A stretch of 64,000 nt of DNA from Adineta steineri (lineage: Eukaryota; Rotifera; Eurotatoria; Adinetida; Adinetidae), in the NCBI GenBank assembly GCA_905250115.1, contig CAJNOI010000021.1:743233-807232 (forward strand). The letters run 5' to 3'. Position numbers and translations under genes: made by a program. Under the pieces are notes generated by a model, which was given only the letters and a program-made list of their open reading frames with translations, did no database searches and had not been told where the DNA came from. Below are positions 1-11,144 of this stretch, piece by piece (positions within the stretch are counted from its first letter, which is position 1; every line of letters starts with the position of its first letter).

Positions 1-259
1 TAAAACAAAAAGAAATAAAATTGATTCAAGAAAATATGCTTTTTAGCTTCATTTATTTTCTTGTTGCACTTTTATTCTAGAAATAAACTTTTTCTATCCA
101 ATTCTTTCATAAGCATTTTAAACAAAAAAGCAGATAATTTAACGAATAGCAATAAATATAATAATAAAAATTGTATTGCGATGGTTAACTAAATATAAAA
201 TCAATATTGTCACGTCTTGATGTCAGATCAAGGAGGGAAAGGAAAGAACATCTATATAA

Positions 260-1990
260 CTAATGGGCAATCCATAATTGCATTTGTCGTTCATTTATTA
301 ATTTAAACGTAAAATTTTTTAAATCAGTATGTTTTTTTAACCATTGATCAAATTCATCACTACTATCGAAATAATATGAATGAATATGAACGGTAATATT
401 TTGTAGATGTTTAAGATTTTCAATAAGTACTTCAAAATCTTCTTCATTATAAACGTAACAATTAAGTAAATGTTCAAGACAAGAAAATGATGAGCAAAAT
501 TTTTCTCGAACTTTTCTAGGCAAATATTCACATTTCATATCGAGCCATCGTATTTGTGGATACTCGAAATTCATCATCGGATGAAGATGATTATCGAACG
601 ATGATATAGTCAAACGAGTAAGATGAGGTGCAATGTTAACAAGTTGACTTAATATAGAAGGTGTAATAGTACATGTAACATCTAATTTTAAATGTACAAG
701 AGTCGATAAATTATTGATATATCTTTCAACTTCGAATAAATCTGACATTGTGTAACATTCACTAGTTGAAGTAGCATGTTCTAATTCCAATATTTCAACA
801 TTAGAAATACGATTTTGTGGAAGAATAGATAATTCATTATAGGGTAAATTGATGGATATACTTTTATTTGATATAATTTCTTGTTTAAAATCATTAGATA
901 ACATATCAAATGGCATTACACCAATAGTAAATGATCGATGTCGTTGTGCATTATTTGTCCAATATGGTGTTTGAAATTTTTCAAGACGAGCTGTTATTCC
1001 GGGCAAGTTCGGTGAAGTATTGAAATCAACCTTAACAAAAAAAAATAATCAAGAATTATTTCTTCAAAAATGAATAAATTCAATTTTTACTCTTAAATGA
1101 AAAATCTTCAATTGAGGTAGAAATTCATCGATTACTGATTGCCACCAGTCACTATCGATCCATTGAAGAATATCCACTTGATTTCGATCAATATGAATAT
1201 TTAAATAAATCAACATTGAACACGATTCAATAATTTGTTTTATTTCATGTCGATGACCATAACTAACTTTAATAGTTAAATGTGTTAATGAATGAGGTAT
1301 ATCAAATTTCGTAGTAAAATCATTATCATAAGATGATATGTTTAAACTGATAGTAAGTTTTTGTATATTTGGTATACGTTTTAAAATAAATGGAAGATTA
1401 TCTATTGATCTTAAATCCATTTTAAATTCTTGAAGATTTTCAGCAATCGGTAAAGTTTTAAAAGTAAAACCGATATTTGATGACTCTTTATTTATAATAA
1501 GAGTATGTAAAGTACGAAGACAAAAAATTTTAGCAAATTTACTATCATATTGTTGTATTTGAACATATTGAAAAGAATAAGATGGTCTACGTATAATATC
1601 AATTGTAAGAGTATGAAGACGTTCCATTTGAGATAAATCAGGAAATTCTTCAAAATTTCGTATACGAAGATATTCAAGTCGAGTAAAACTCTGTTCAAAT
1701 GTTGGAAAACGAGTAAAAAAAAGAGCCATCTGACCAGGTGTTTCTTCATCATCCGATAATGTCAATGCCATAATTTGATCAGGACGAAGTATTTTACATA
1801 TTTGATCAAATTCATATTTACCTACTGATTTAAAGTTTATTTTATACTGTTCATAACTTCTTATACATTGTCTTAAATATCGACTGAAATTATAAAATGA
1901 ATGAATAATTTCATTGGCAGTTAAATAAGTAAAAACATTGAAAATAAGTTCAACTGGAAATTGATCAAGTAGAAATTGTACACAAGGCAT
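260..1990 (-). CDS. F-box protein with LRR-like C-terminus (two exons)
   Basis: Two reading frames join across a 60-nt GT..AG intron (1031..1090). Exons are 1091..1990 and 260..1030, both in phase 0, giving about 556 residues. The first 45 residues look like an F-box: a start rich in FPVELIFNVFTYL, then conserved hydrophobic and Arg positions to about residue 43. The rest is irregular leucine-rich sequence with recurring L-x-x-L-x-I segments spaced like LRRs, as in substrate-recognition regions of SCF ubiquitin ligases. The family role is to bind Skp1 through the F-box and recruit a target for ubiquitination; the target here is unknown. The downstream piece has no ATG of its own at the junction, which supports splicing. 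Bdelloid genomes carry many such orphan F-box genes. The F-box call is fairly sure and the LRR fold less so. Confidence 0.72.
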
Positions 1991-2725
1991 ACTCTTATCA
2001 AGAAATTAACAAAATAAAGATGATATTGACTGTGTTTGAAATAAATATCGTCTAAAGAAAAATTATCTGCATTCCATAAACATCAAAAATAATAAATAAC
2101 AATATCAGACGATAAAGAATACTTTCTGATGTTATTTTTGTGAAACATAAAGCAGAATGGAAAAAAACATCGTCTCTTCTCTTATTGTTTATTAACATAT
2201 GGTATTGCACAACAGCACATTATTCCGTTCGACAAATAAGAGTTAAGAGTTTCTTTCAATATGTGGCAGCACATTACATATGAACATTTACTATATGACA
2301 AGTAGATTGTTTTATGCTCTAATTTTTTCTTTATATGTTTTCATATATATCTTCAGATAGAAAGAGAGAATGATTGTTATACAATATATAATAACGATAT
2401 GAAAAATGTGAAGTACAACGTTGTGAACATCATATATTTATTTATTGTTTTCGATTGAGCATATGCAATAGGATGTTTCGAATTTGTTGAAGATTCTTAT
2501 ATAGTATAATGCAATATTATTATCGTATTCTACGTAGTAAAGAACGAAATTTGTTATATAATGATGAGAAATTCTTTGAAGACACGTGTCAGTTAGTCAA
2601 TAAAAGTCGAAGGAAGGTAAAAGGACAAAAAAAAAGTTGAAGAAAATAAAATTTCTTCCAACAAAAAAAAGGCAAATTCCAAGTTACAGAATTTCATTAC
2701 ACATTCTTTATTTCAAAATCACAAA
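1991..2725. other. Intergenic, divergent promoter region
   Basis: This 735-bp AT-rich stretch lies between the 5' ends of the F-box gene (-) and the GTPase gene (+), so it probably holds both promoters. I see no ORF, RNA gene or clear repeat in it. Confidence 0.5.
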
Positions 2726-4604
2726 ATGTTTAATAACTATCGCAATCAAAGCTCGCCAGAAAATGATATTAATATACTATTATTAGGTGAAACTGGTGTT
2801 GGTAAAACAACATTTATTAATGCATTTATTAATTGTCTATATTATAATACTCTTGATGATGCATTAAATGGTGAATTAAAAGTAATAATTCCTTCGTCAT
2901 TTACAGTAACAGAAAGTGAATCATTTAATAGTACAAATATTGTTATTGGAACACCAGATAATAATGAAAATTTCGAGACTGACGGAGAATCATCAACTCA
3001 ATCATGTCGAAGTTATAGTTTTCGTATAGGAAATCGTTTAGTACGTCTTATTGATGGGCCAGGTGTTGGTGATACACGTGGTGTAGATCATGAAGCAAGA
3101 AATTTTGAACATATTCTGCGTTATATAAATCAATATGAACATTTAAATGGAATATGTATTCTTTTGAAACCTGAAGTAACACGATTAAATATTTATTTTC
3201 GTTATTGTATTAAAGAATTATTACGTCATTTACACGTAAATGCAAAAGATAATATTATGTTTATATTTACAAATAGTCGAACAACATTCTATCGACCCGG
3301 TTCAACTACTACTATATTAAAAACTCTTCTAAAAGATCTTCATGAGAAAACTGGTGTTGAAGTACCATTTCATAGACAAAATACATTTATGTTTGATAGT
3401 GAATCATTTCGTTTTTTAGCTGTTTGTAAACATGGATTAACTTTTTTAAATCAATATAAAGACAATTATAGTGAAAGTTGGAGTAAATCTGTTGATGAAT
3501 ATATTCGTCTTATTACTTGTATATTTCAATGTGATCTTCATGCTGTACAAGATACACAATCATTGAATGAAGCTCAAATATTAATTCATAAACTTTCACG
3601 ACCAATTGGTGAAATTGCTACACTTATTCAAGAAAATATTTTAATGGCTAAACAATATAAAGAAAAAATTTTAAACAATCAAACAAATCAAATTTCAAAT
3701 AAAATACCACAAAAAACTGGTAAATTTATTCCACTTCGTCAACGACTTACTGTTTGTGTCAGTACAAAATGTACTGAAATTATTCAAGTTAATGGTGAAC
3801 AAAGAATTAATTATAGTAGTAATTGTCATGTTGGTTGTTCATTACATCGAGTAGTACAAGAATGTATTGGTCATCCAATTATTAAAGGATGTCGAGCGCT
3901 TAAAAAAACAGGTTATACAATTCATACTCGTTATGAATAATTATATAATAATTTTATTATTTCTAGGTTTATGTCGTGAGTGTGGATGTGATTGGACAAA
4001 ACATATGCATATAACATATAGATATGAAAGAAATTTAGAATATATTAATATAAATAATTCTGATTTATCAACAACACCTCAATCAATTATAACATTAATT
4101 GATAAACGAATATCTGATTTACGAAATGAAGAAAAAGAAATACGACATATATGTGTTAAACTATCACAATTTTTAAAAGCATATTCAATTACACCATTTA
4201 ATGATGATATGATTGAATATCTTCGTCATTATATTAATGAAGAACGACAAAAACAAATGGCTGGTACTGATAATACAGAAATTATTCGTGGTCTTGAACA
4301 AATGATGAAAGATTATACAGACGAAATGAATTTATATACGAACAGTATTTCAGTACAATATAAATCAATATCAGAAGATAATTTTGATAATACAACAAAT
4401 ATAAATGAAATTTATAATTTGGTACAAAAACTTTATGATTTACCTATCAATGGTAAACTTATTCAAGAACAAGTAACGAAAATGAATCAAGGTCGAGCAC
4501 AAGCAGCGACAACTGATGAGCGTTATATTGAATTACCAATAGGCTATAATTCTCCACAAATTCTTGAAAATTTAAAGAAAATTGTTACTCAAAAAAAAAG
4601 ATAA
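2726..4604 (+). CDS. AIG1/GIMAP-like P-loop GTPase with C-terminal Cys motif
   Basis: Exons 2726..3911 and 3967..4604 join over a 55-nt intron (donor GTTATA, acceptor TTTCTAG) with phase 1 kept, giving about 607 residues. The G domain starts near the N-terminus. G1 is GETGVGKT at residues 21-28 and G3 is DGPGVGDTRG near residue 113; FTNSRTTF follows in the place of G4. This fits the AIG1/septin/GIMAP side of the TRAFAC GTPases. The segment after the G domain carries paired cysteines ending in GLCRECGCDWTKHMH, split by the intron; related C-x2-C-x-C...KH residues recur in the two GTPases at 29.8-36 kb. The last 170 residues are charged and helical. It is the shortest of the three paralogues and lacks their long N-terminal regions. 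GIMAP-type proteins act in membrane or immune signalling; no function is shown here. Confidence 0.75.
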
Positions 4605-5086
4605 ATATAGTCTTTTCATTTGTGTTACTCTTGTATACCCTTTACTACGTAAAAATAAAACGCTTATAGTCTCGACAATGAAAACGTCATGTCTTCTTCT
4701 TTCTTTTTTATTTTCTGATTAACATAAAATATATCACAATCGTCGATAGGAGATGGGTGTGAGTATCTTATCCATCTCTAATCGACACTTTTACCTATTC
4801 ACACACCCTAAAGTGTTACTATATAATATCTACTTTTGGTTATAATTAAAGAATTATAATGCATTGTATGCATTCCTATAAAACGATATTCTTTTGTTGA
4901 TTATCGATTAACACTGAACATATTAAAATGATGAAAAGTCCTTCCTGAAATAGAAGGTTAAGTTTGCTTCGACAGAAGTAAAGTAGAAATCATCCATTTT
5001 GTTGCGATTTTAAACTTTTCTTTAGCTTCTCTGCAGTTGGCACAATAGAAACTATTTGTATTTAAAACTAAAACATCGTTTTGAAA
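4605..5086. other. Intergenic, one GT-rich hairpin
   Basis: AT-rich spacer after the GTPase gene. The only structure seen is the GT-rich inverted repeat at 4748..4812, listed separately. Confidence 0.45.
4748..4812. repeat. GT-rich inverted repeat (telomere-like arms, weak)
   Basis: A left arm with GGGTGTGAGTA faces a right arm with TTCACACACCCT across about 35 nt. This is a short degenerate member of the G-rich-arm-first palindromes that recur through the window. Confidence 0.45.
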
Positions 5087-5868
5087 ATGCTAGCTAGAAA
5101 GAATAAAAACAAGTTTAATCGAATATTTCATGAACAAACAAGTATATTATCAACAACTATAACATCAACAAGTTTATCACATGAGATATTATTCGAACAA
5201 AATAAAATGTTACGAGAAAAACGGGTGATGTAGCTTCATATTTCATTGAAGTATCAGAAACGATATTGAGCCAATCGAATGGTATGCATTAAAAATCAAT
5301 CAAATAATGAACAAAAACAAACAGAAAACGAAAAGAAAAAACAATAATTAAAGAAAAAGAAAATTAAACGAATTGAAAAATTCTAGGGTTAACATTTATT
5401 GAATTGATAAATTGCAAACAAAACAGAATTACAACAACCTGTCGAAAAATAATAAACGAAATATATCCAGATCGTGAATCCGTTGCGAATTAACATATAT
5501 CAACAATGTCATCAGAATAAACTCATACAATCCATTGTAAGTGCAGTATTTTAGAAACTCTTATACATATTCGATGAAAGAAAGTACAGAAACCATTAGA
5601 GAGTACTAGGGAGAATTAAAGGGTGTGTAAGATAGTATTGCCGAGATTTGAAAGATTAATACTCAAACAAATGCCTGAGAAACTTCATGCACACTCATAT
5701 TTGTAACGCTTTCTCTAAATTTGACTTGTAGTTATCATTTTACAGCGTTGACTTATTCGAATTCTATTATGACACGAATTATTTTTCTAGGTTTCGCAAA
5801 ACTAGTACATCCAAAACAAGCACACACATCTAATTATGCTCTCAACAACTTCATCGATAATATCGAAC

Positions 5869-5934
5869 GTGTGGATGAGAAGAATGAAGAGATATGATAT
5901 CTATAACTATACCCATACCAACATCCACACCCTC
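5869..5934. repeat. GT-rich inverted repeat
   Basis: GTGTGGATGAGA on the left pairs with CATCCACACCCTC on the right across about 40 nt. It has the same arm sequence and orientation as the other telomere-like palindromes. Confidence 0.55.
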
Positions 5935-6437
5935 AAGGAAAACTAACTTTCAAGACTGATACATAATATTCTAGCTATTTAATTCATTTGGCATCTGTCT
6001 TATTTGTTATTATTTGATTTGGGAAAAAACAAAAGTAGTTACATTAAATTAGTATGTCATGCTATTGCGATACTCCGGAGTCATTATGTAAATATTTATT
6101 ATCCAAAAATTGATAAAAATGTCAATAAATTGATGGTGATCAAGGACTATAACAGTTATCAAAGTTATGAAAGGCAGCAGCTAAATTGGCAAAAGCTTTG
6201 TTTATGATTAAAATATGTCTAGAGTTAGCTATCACAAAACATTTAGCAACAACTGACACATGCTTATGCCATAACGAAGATGATATTATTTTGTCTACAT
6301 TTGGTTTCTAATCACCATTAGATATTAAACATGCAGTTGGTATTAATCTTATATGTACAGGTCTTGATAACTGTTGTCGAACAACTGATCGACGAAATAT
6401 GCCAGTAATAGATAGAACACTATCAATGCATGAGTCT

Positions 6438-6500
6438 GGGGGGGGGGGCGGGCATGGTAGATGTGAGTGTGAGTGTGACATAAATATAATACACTCACAT
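6438..6500. repeat. G-run followed by GT-rich inverted repeat
   Basis: Eleven consecutive Gs (6438..6448) lead into GATGTGAGTGTGAGTGTG, which faces ACACTCACATTC some 15 nt later. The G-run is prone to sequencing error. Confidence 0.45.
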
Positions 6501-7320
6501 TCGAAAAAGATTCAAAAGAATCTAGACGTCGATTCTATCTGAAACATGTCGTCTGAATATGGAATTCTTTGTGTATTAACTAATTATCACGATGAAGCGA
6601 ACATTTGCGGCTTTATTCGATATTCATTAAGGAAAACTATATGTGGAAGTTGTGATTAAACAACACGAAATGAATTAATTTCATCAGCAGTACCTGATGA
6701 TTTTACTCAGGTTAAAAACATACTACGAAAAAATACTATATGTTAATGGATTTTTTTTGTGCTTTTGTTCTTTCACATTTTTTTTGACTTTTTTCGATGT
6801 GGTTCTATTTTTCTGAAAAGCAGAAAGAAAGGATAAATTCAGTATATTGCTCACGTATAAGAAAAGTATACAGGTTATTAGGTTAGGATGATATTTCAAC
6901 TGTAATAATTAGTCAAGAACGAACATTACATGATTATACTTTTAAATATTGGAAAAAAATTTCATATCATCTTGAGAACTCACTAGAAGCTGTGCAATAT
7001 CAACGAACATGGACAGCTTATCTTACCGCAATTTCTCTTGAAAGTAATAAAGTTTGGTATAAAGATATAAATTTTCGAAAAAGTAGTATTTTCCCCAATA
7101 GACTAGTACCGAGAGGCAGAACAGCCACAGTAATTGAATAATCTTTAGAGACAATCATATTAAGCAACAGGAGTATTTTAGTCACTTAACTGAATAATTA
7201 AATATCTAAGTGAATTTAAAATTTTAACACGAGAATACAAAGGTGATGCTAATAAGTAGCGAAGAAAGTATAATTTGTCTCTTTAACGACAGTTTTATAG
7301 CATCCTTAGTATTTGAGTGA

Positions 7321-8173
7321 TTAAGAACGTCGGCTTGAATGGATATAATACCAAACACCTATCCCAACGACGAGTATTAGAATTGTGATACCAAGTACAA
7401 CACTAACTATGATGGCAGTTTGAGAATCTTCAAGTACAAAAAAATATAATTTTTTTTTAATGTTTTCCTTCTTACTATCATTTGTGACTACTAAGGTCGT
7501 TGGAGTGGCTGTAATAGGATAAAGTGTTGGTATATAAAATGAGCTTCTAAATAAAAAAACCATATTTTTCGATGATTGTTGGCTAAAAAGTAAAGAGGAT
7601 AATAAACTGAAAGAATAAAACTTACATATCAACGCATAAATTATCCATACTAAATTGTGATCCATTTCCTGCCCCAGAGAACATGGGATCAAGAATTCCT
7701 CTTGAACTAGTGAAATTAATGCTGTCAACATCAGTCCAGTTTAATACTATCAGCGACGCAATATTCGCCTGGAGTGTGACTTTTTGTCGATAAATTGTTG
7801 CTCCATTTCGTTTTCCATGCATTGATAAAGTCAAATTATCATGCCAAAAAGCAGCTGCAATAAACGAATTTATACTAAAAGTAGAAGCTGCTGGAGAACT
7901 AATTGTCATGGAATTTCCAGCATTATTGAAAGCAACATATACGTCACTTGAAAGAGTTGTATGATTACCACCAAATGAGTTGAGATAACGAACATATATG
8001 TAGGCGACATTAGACCAAGTTAAATCAAAATAATTGTTTGGCACTAAACCTGCTTCAGATACTGCAGGTAAATCATCAAAAGTTATAAGTGTATTTGGGG
8101 TTGTACAGTTGTAGTCACTGAGGACGATACCAGGAAATGATAAACACAAAATGAGTAACACAATTGAATACAT
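7321..8173 (-). CDS. Secreted or type I membrane protein, fungal-like FDDLP domain
   Basis: Model: exon 7626..8173, then exon 7321..7546, with an intron of 79 nt (donor GTAAGT) in phase 2; a nearer acceptor in the same frame would give a 43-nt intron. About 257 residues. I start at the ATG at 8173, not 8224, because it gives a clean signal peptide (MYSIVLLILCLSFPGIVLS). The ectodomain begins NCTTPNTLITFDDLP, has a WSNVAYIY segment, several N-x-S/T sites and a final DNLCVD. This layout resembles secreted proteins that I know best from fungi, with an ITFDDLP start and a W-x-N core. A C-terminal membrane helix (IIVSVVLGITILILVVGIG) is followed by a short basic tail. Function unknown. Transfer from fungi is possible but not shown. 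Confidence 0.62.
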
Positions 8174-8237
8174 CTCTTTGTGCTTTGTTAACTGAAATGG
8201 TAGTATTGAATGAAAAATGAACACTTTACTGCACTTT

Positions 8238-8370
8238 AAAAAAATGGGTATTTGTTACTATCGCAAACTCTCTTCAGGTTTCTGAACAAATCGGCAACCA
8301 CAAGAAACGTTTCCGAATAGCTCGGAAACCATAAAAGAGTTTCCGATAATAACAAATACCCATTTTTTTA
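8238..8370. mobile_element. MITE-like palindrome, copy 1
   Basis: A 133-bp element with terminal inverted repeats of about 34 bp (AAAAAAATGGGTATTTGTTA then TATCG and AAACTCT), mismatched at only two or three positions. There is no coding capacity. The right end reads CCCATTTTTTT. Confidence 0.75.
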
Positions 8371-8430
8371 GTGTGTAGATTAGAAAGACCAAAACAGGAA
8401 ATTTTTCTTTTATCGAAAACTCATTTATAT

Positions 8431-8740
8431 GAATGTGTTAAATGAATATTTTACTGTAGGTTATGAAAAGCAAAAGAGAAAGGTTTCTTTTAAAATCTAT
8501 TTATCACTTATCAATCTAAAAAAAATAGATATTTGTTACTATTAGGAACGTTTCTTGCAGTTTCTGAGTTATTCGGAAACCCTAAAAGAATTTCCGATAG
8601 TAACAAATACCCATTTTTTTCAGAGTGATATAAATGTGTTAAATGAACATTTTACTGTAGGTTAGGAAAAGAAAAAAAGGTCTATTTTTAATCTATTTAT
8701 CACTTACATAAATGTGACAAATGAAGACTTTACTGTAGAA
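8431..8740. repeat. Diverged tandem duplication around MITE copy 2
   Basis: The motif AATGTGTTAAATGAA followed by TTTTACTGTAGGTTA occurs at about 8432 and again at about 8632. A shorter third copy sits near 8711, and a related stretch lies at 8210..8237. The first period is about 200 bp and encloses the second palindrome. Confidence 0.55.
8518..8620. mobile_element. MITE-like palindrome, copy 2
   Basis: A 103-bp element with the same ends as copy 1: ATATTTGTTACTAT on the left and ATAGTAACAAATACCC on the right. The left end carries ATAGAT where the other ends have ATGGGT, so the arms have diverged. Confidence 0.7.
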
Positions 8741-9311
8741 TTTTTTGAATCCATTCATTATTGACAGAAATGTTCATATCAATGATATAAATCGATATAT
8801 TAATAGTTTGTTTTGTTACCTACTTTCTAAATGAGAACAACCTTCTGAATGTTTATTTATATTATAAGCCGAATTAGACATCTCATAAAGTATGTGTGAG
8901 TAGCAAGTATGACTCACTATCAATACAAAACTACATCTACTTTTTGCTTATGAGACAACATAAAATGGCATGAGTGTTTTAAAGAGTGATTTTGAGTGAG
9001 TAGAATCGAACGTCAATTTTGATGTAAATGAACGTGTATGTTATGATATCATTGCATGTACATGCTTTTCCTATTCTTATTATGACTTCTACACTTCCAT
9101 ACCATCAAGATAGAGAAAATATCAAAGATTTACAGTCAACAATTGACGTCCGCAAGCATTCCATCATATTCACCTTTTTATCTTTATCGATCTTTTTCTG
9201 AGAGTCACGTTTTGATGAATGTTTATGGCAACAATAAAATCATCTAATGATATTATATTTTGTGCAAGTATAACATGAAAAGAATAGAAAAGAAACAATA
9301 TAATATTGTCT

Positions 9312-11144
9312 TTACAAAGTATATTGAAACTTAGGATGACGATCACCAACTGATTCTTCTCCGCCATATTTGTCGACTTCTTGTTGAATTTGTTCATCAG
9401 ACATTTGTTTCCGACGTTTATTTATTATCATTAATACACATCGAAGTATAATTACCAGTATTGTCTGTACTGTCATACAAACTAATGAAATTGTATGACC
9501 AATAATATATCGTGGTTTTTGTTTATCACTGTATATTTGACCAGATACAATTCCACCAGATACACCTATCGAAACGATCATTGCCGAGGCAGTAGCACGT
9601 CGAGTCAATGAAGCACTATACAAATTAATATATATAACTAAATAGAACATAGATACAGAAAAACTTACAAATTATTGTTATACCAAGCAGTTCGTACGCT
9701 AACACTAGAATAAACACCAATAGCAGCTAAAATAATACCTGCATATAAAACACCGACTTGTTTCTCATCAACAAATATAAGCATTAGAAAACCACATATT
9801 GCAAAAAGATTTACAAAAGTAGTATGAAGCGATCGTTCCATGAAACTATATATAGAAAGAAATAGTTTGTTTAATATATTTTAAAAATCAAATTAATACA
9901 CTCACTAATCTGAACTACGTGAAACAATTAGAATAACAAAAAATGCTGCCATATTGGGTGGAATAGTCATCAATTGAGTTTGAAGAGTTGTCCACGTTCC
10001 AAACTCTTTAATAATTACTGGTAATGAAAGAGTTATACCTTGCAAAGCAATGAGTCCAGTAATATAAATAATTGCATAAAAATACGCTTTCCAATCTTTA
10101 AATACAGAAAATACTTGTGACCAAGAAAATTTTTCTTCCTTTGTTGGACCAGCATCTTCAGCAAGAGAATCTATCTTAAGTTGACGTTCTTCATCATTCA
10201 AAAACTTTGCTTTTTCAGGAGAATCAGGTAACAAAAACCAACACAATATAGCGACAATAATATTTGGAGCACCTTCAATCTATCAGCAATAGAAAAAAAA
10301 CGAAAAAGAATGTATTTTATATATAAATATCTTATTGTGATATAATTACAATGAAGATCAATCGCCATTTACCCATGCTTGATGAACCAATTTGACTTAT
10401 ACCATAAGCAAGAATACCGCTAAATGCACCTGAAAGTGCAGATATTGACCAAAATAAACCAACACGAACAGCTTGCTGTTTTCTTGGATACCATATGGAT
10501 AAATAATAAACAATACCAGGAAATAAACCAGCTTCAATGACACCCAAGAAAAAACGACATGCGAGAAGACCAGCAGCATTTTGAACAGCACCCATACACA
10601 TTGAAACAATACCTACGAAATGAAAGTATTTTCTTGCAATTTAAAAAAAACAATATCCACATAATATAAAGATATTTGAAAGAAAAAAAAAGATAAATAC
10701 CTAAAGCCATATGAATTACAGCTAACCATCTTGATGGTCTCCATCGTCGAAGAACAATATTGGATGGAACTTCAAAGAGAGTGTATCCAACGAAGAAAAT
10801 AGATAATGACCTATTTCAAATTAAGATATTTTATAAGAAATAAAAAGAAAAAGAATTACTCTACCAAAGATATTCATTTGCAGTTATTTTAAGATCTGCT
10901 TCAAGGCCAGCTAATTTAGCATTAGCTATATTTGATCGAACTAAATATGATACTAAATAAATGATACTAAAATTCAAAATCAATTTTATTCAAGTTATGT
11001 TTAAATGTATATATACCAGATCATTGGTAAAATTCGACAATCAATTTTTCGTGTTAATGTTTTTCTTCTTTTTTTCATCTCTTCATCATCTTCATCAAAT
11101 TGTTCAATTGGATTTTTATCATCGTCGTCGTCGTTTGCACTCAT
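9312..11144 (-). CDS. MFS transporter, anion:cation symporter (Dal5/allantoate) type, seven exons
   Basis: Seven exons join in one frame: 11017..11144, 10865..10966, 10701..10810, 10350..10612, 9906..10279, 9669..9845 and 9312..9615. The six introns are 50-88 nt, all GT..AG. The product is 485 residues, usual for the family. The N-terminus is acidic, then KIDCRILPMICIIYLVSYL and RSNIANAKLAGLE mark TM1 of the ACS family. FFVGYTLFEVPSNIVLRRWRPS covers TM2 and the loop after it; FFLGVIEAGLFPGIVYYLS, KWRLIFIIEGAPN and LPDSPEKAKFL follow in the expected order. The second half has the long central loop and six further hydrophobic segments. Proteins of this type import organic anions such as allantoate, nicotinate, biotin or pantothenate at the plasma membrane, usually with protons. 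The substrate cannot be told here. The closest family look is fungal; in animals this subfamily is unusual, so ancient transfer followed by intron gain is plausible. Confidence 0.88.

Larger units (their letters stand above)
5087..7140 (+). pseudogene. Decayed protein-coding region, family not recognised
   Basis: Several coding-like fragments lie in order on the + strand, broken by stops and frame changes. One opens with an ATG at 5087 and runs about 47 codons; the sense then continues in another frame to about 5290. Others lie at 6004..6207, about 6190..6310, 6546..6660 and 6890..7120. The last reads as ordinary protein (for example DYTFKYWKKISYHLENSLE). No fragment has a motif that I recognise, and intact splice sites do not join them. 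Two GT-rich palindromes (5869..5934 and 6438..6500) interrupt the region. I read it as an old gene or transposon remnant, but the fragments need not all come from one gene. Confidence 0.35.
8174..9311. other. Intergenic with two MITE-like palindromes
   Basis: Upstream of the secreted-protein gene lie two short palindromic elements (8238..8370 and 8518..8620) inside a diverged tandem duplication. From 8741 to 9311 I see only AT-rich sequence. Confidence 0.5.
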
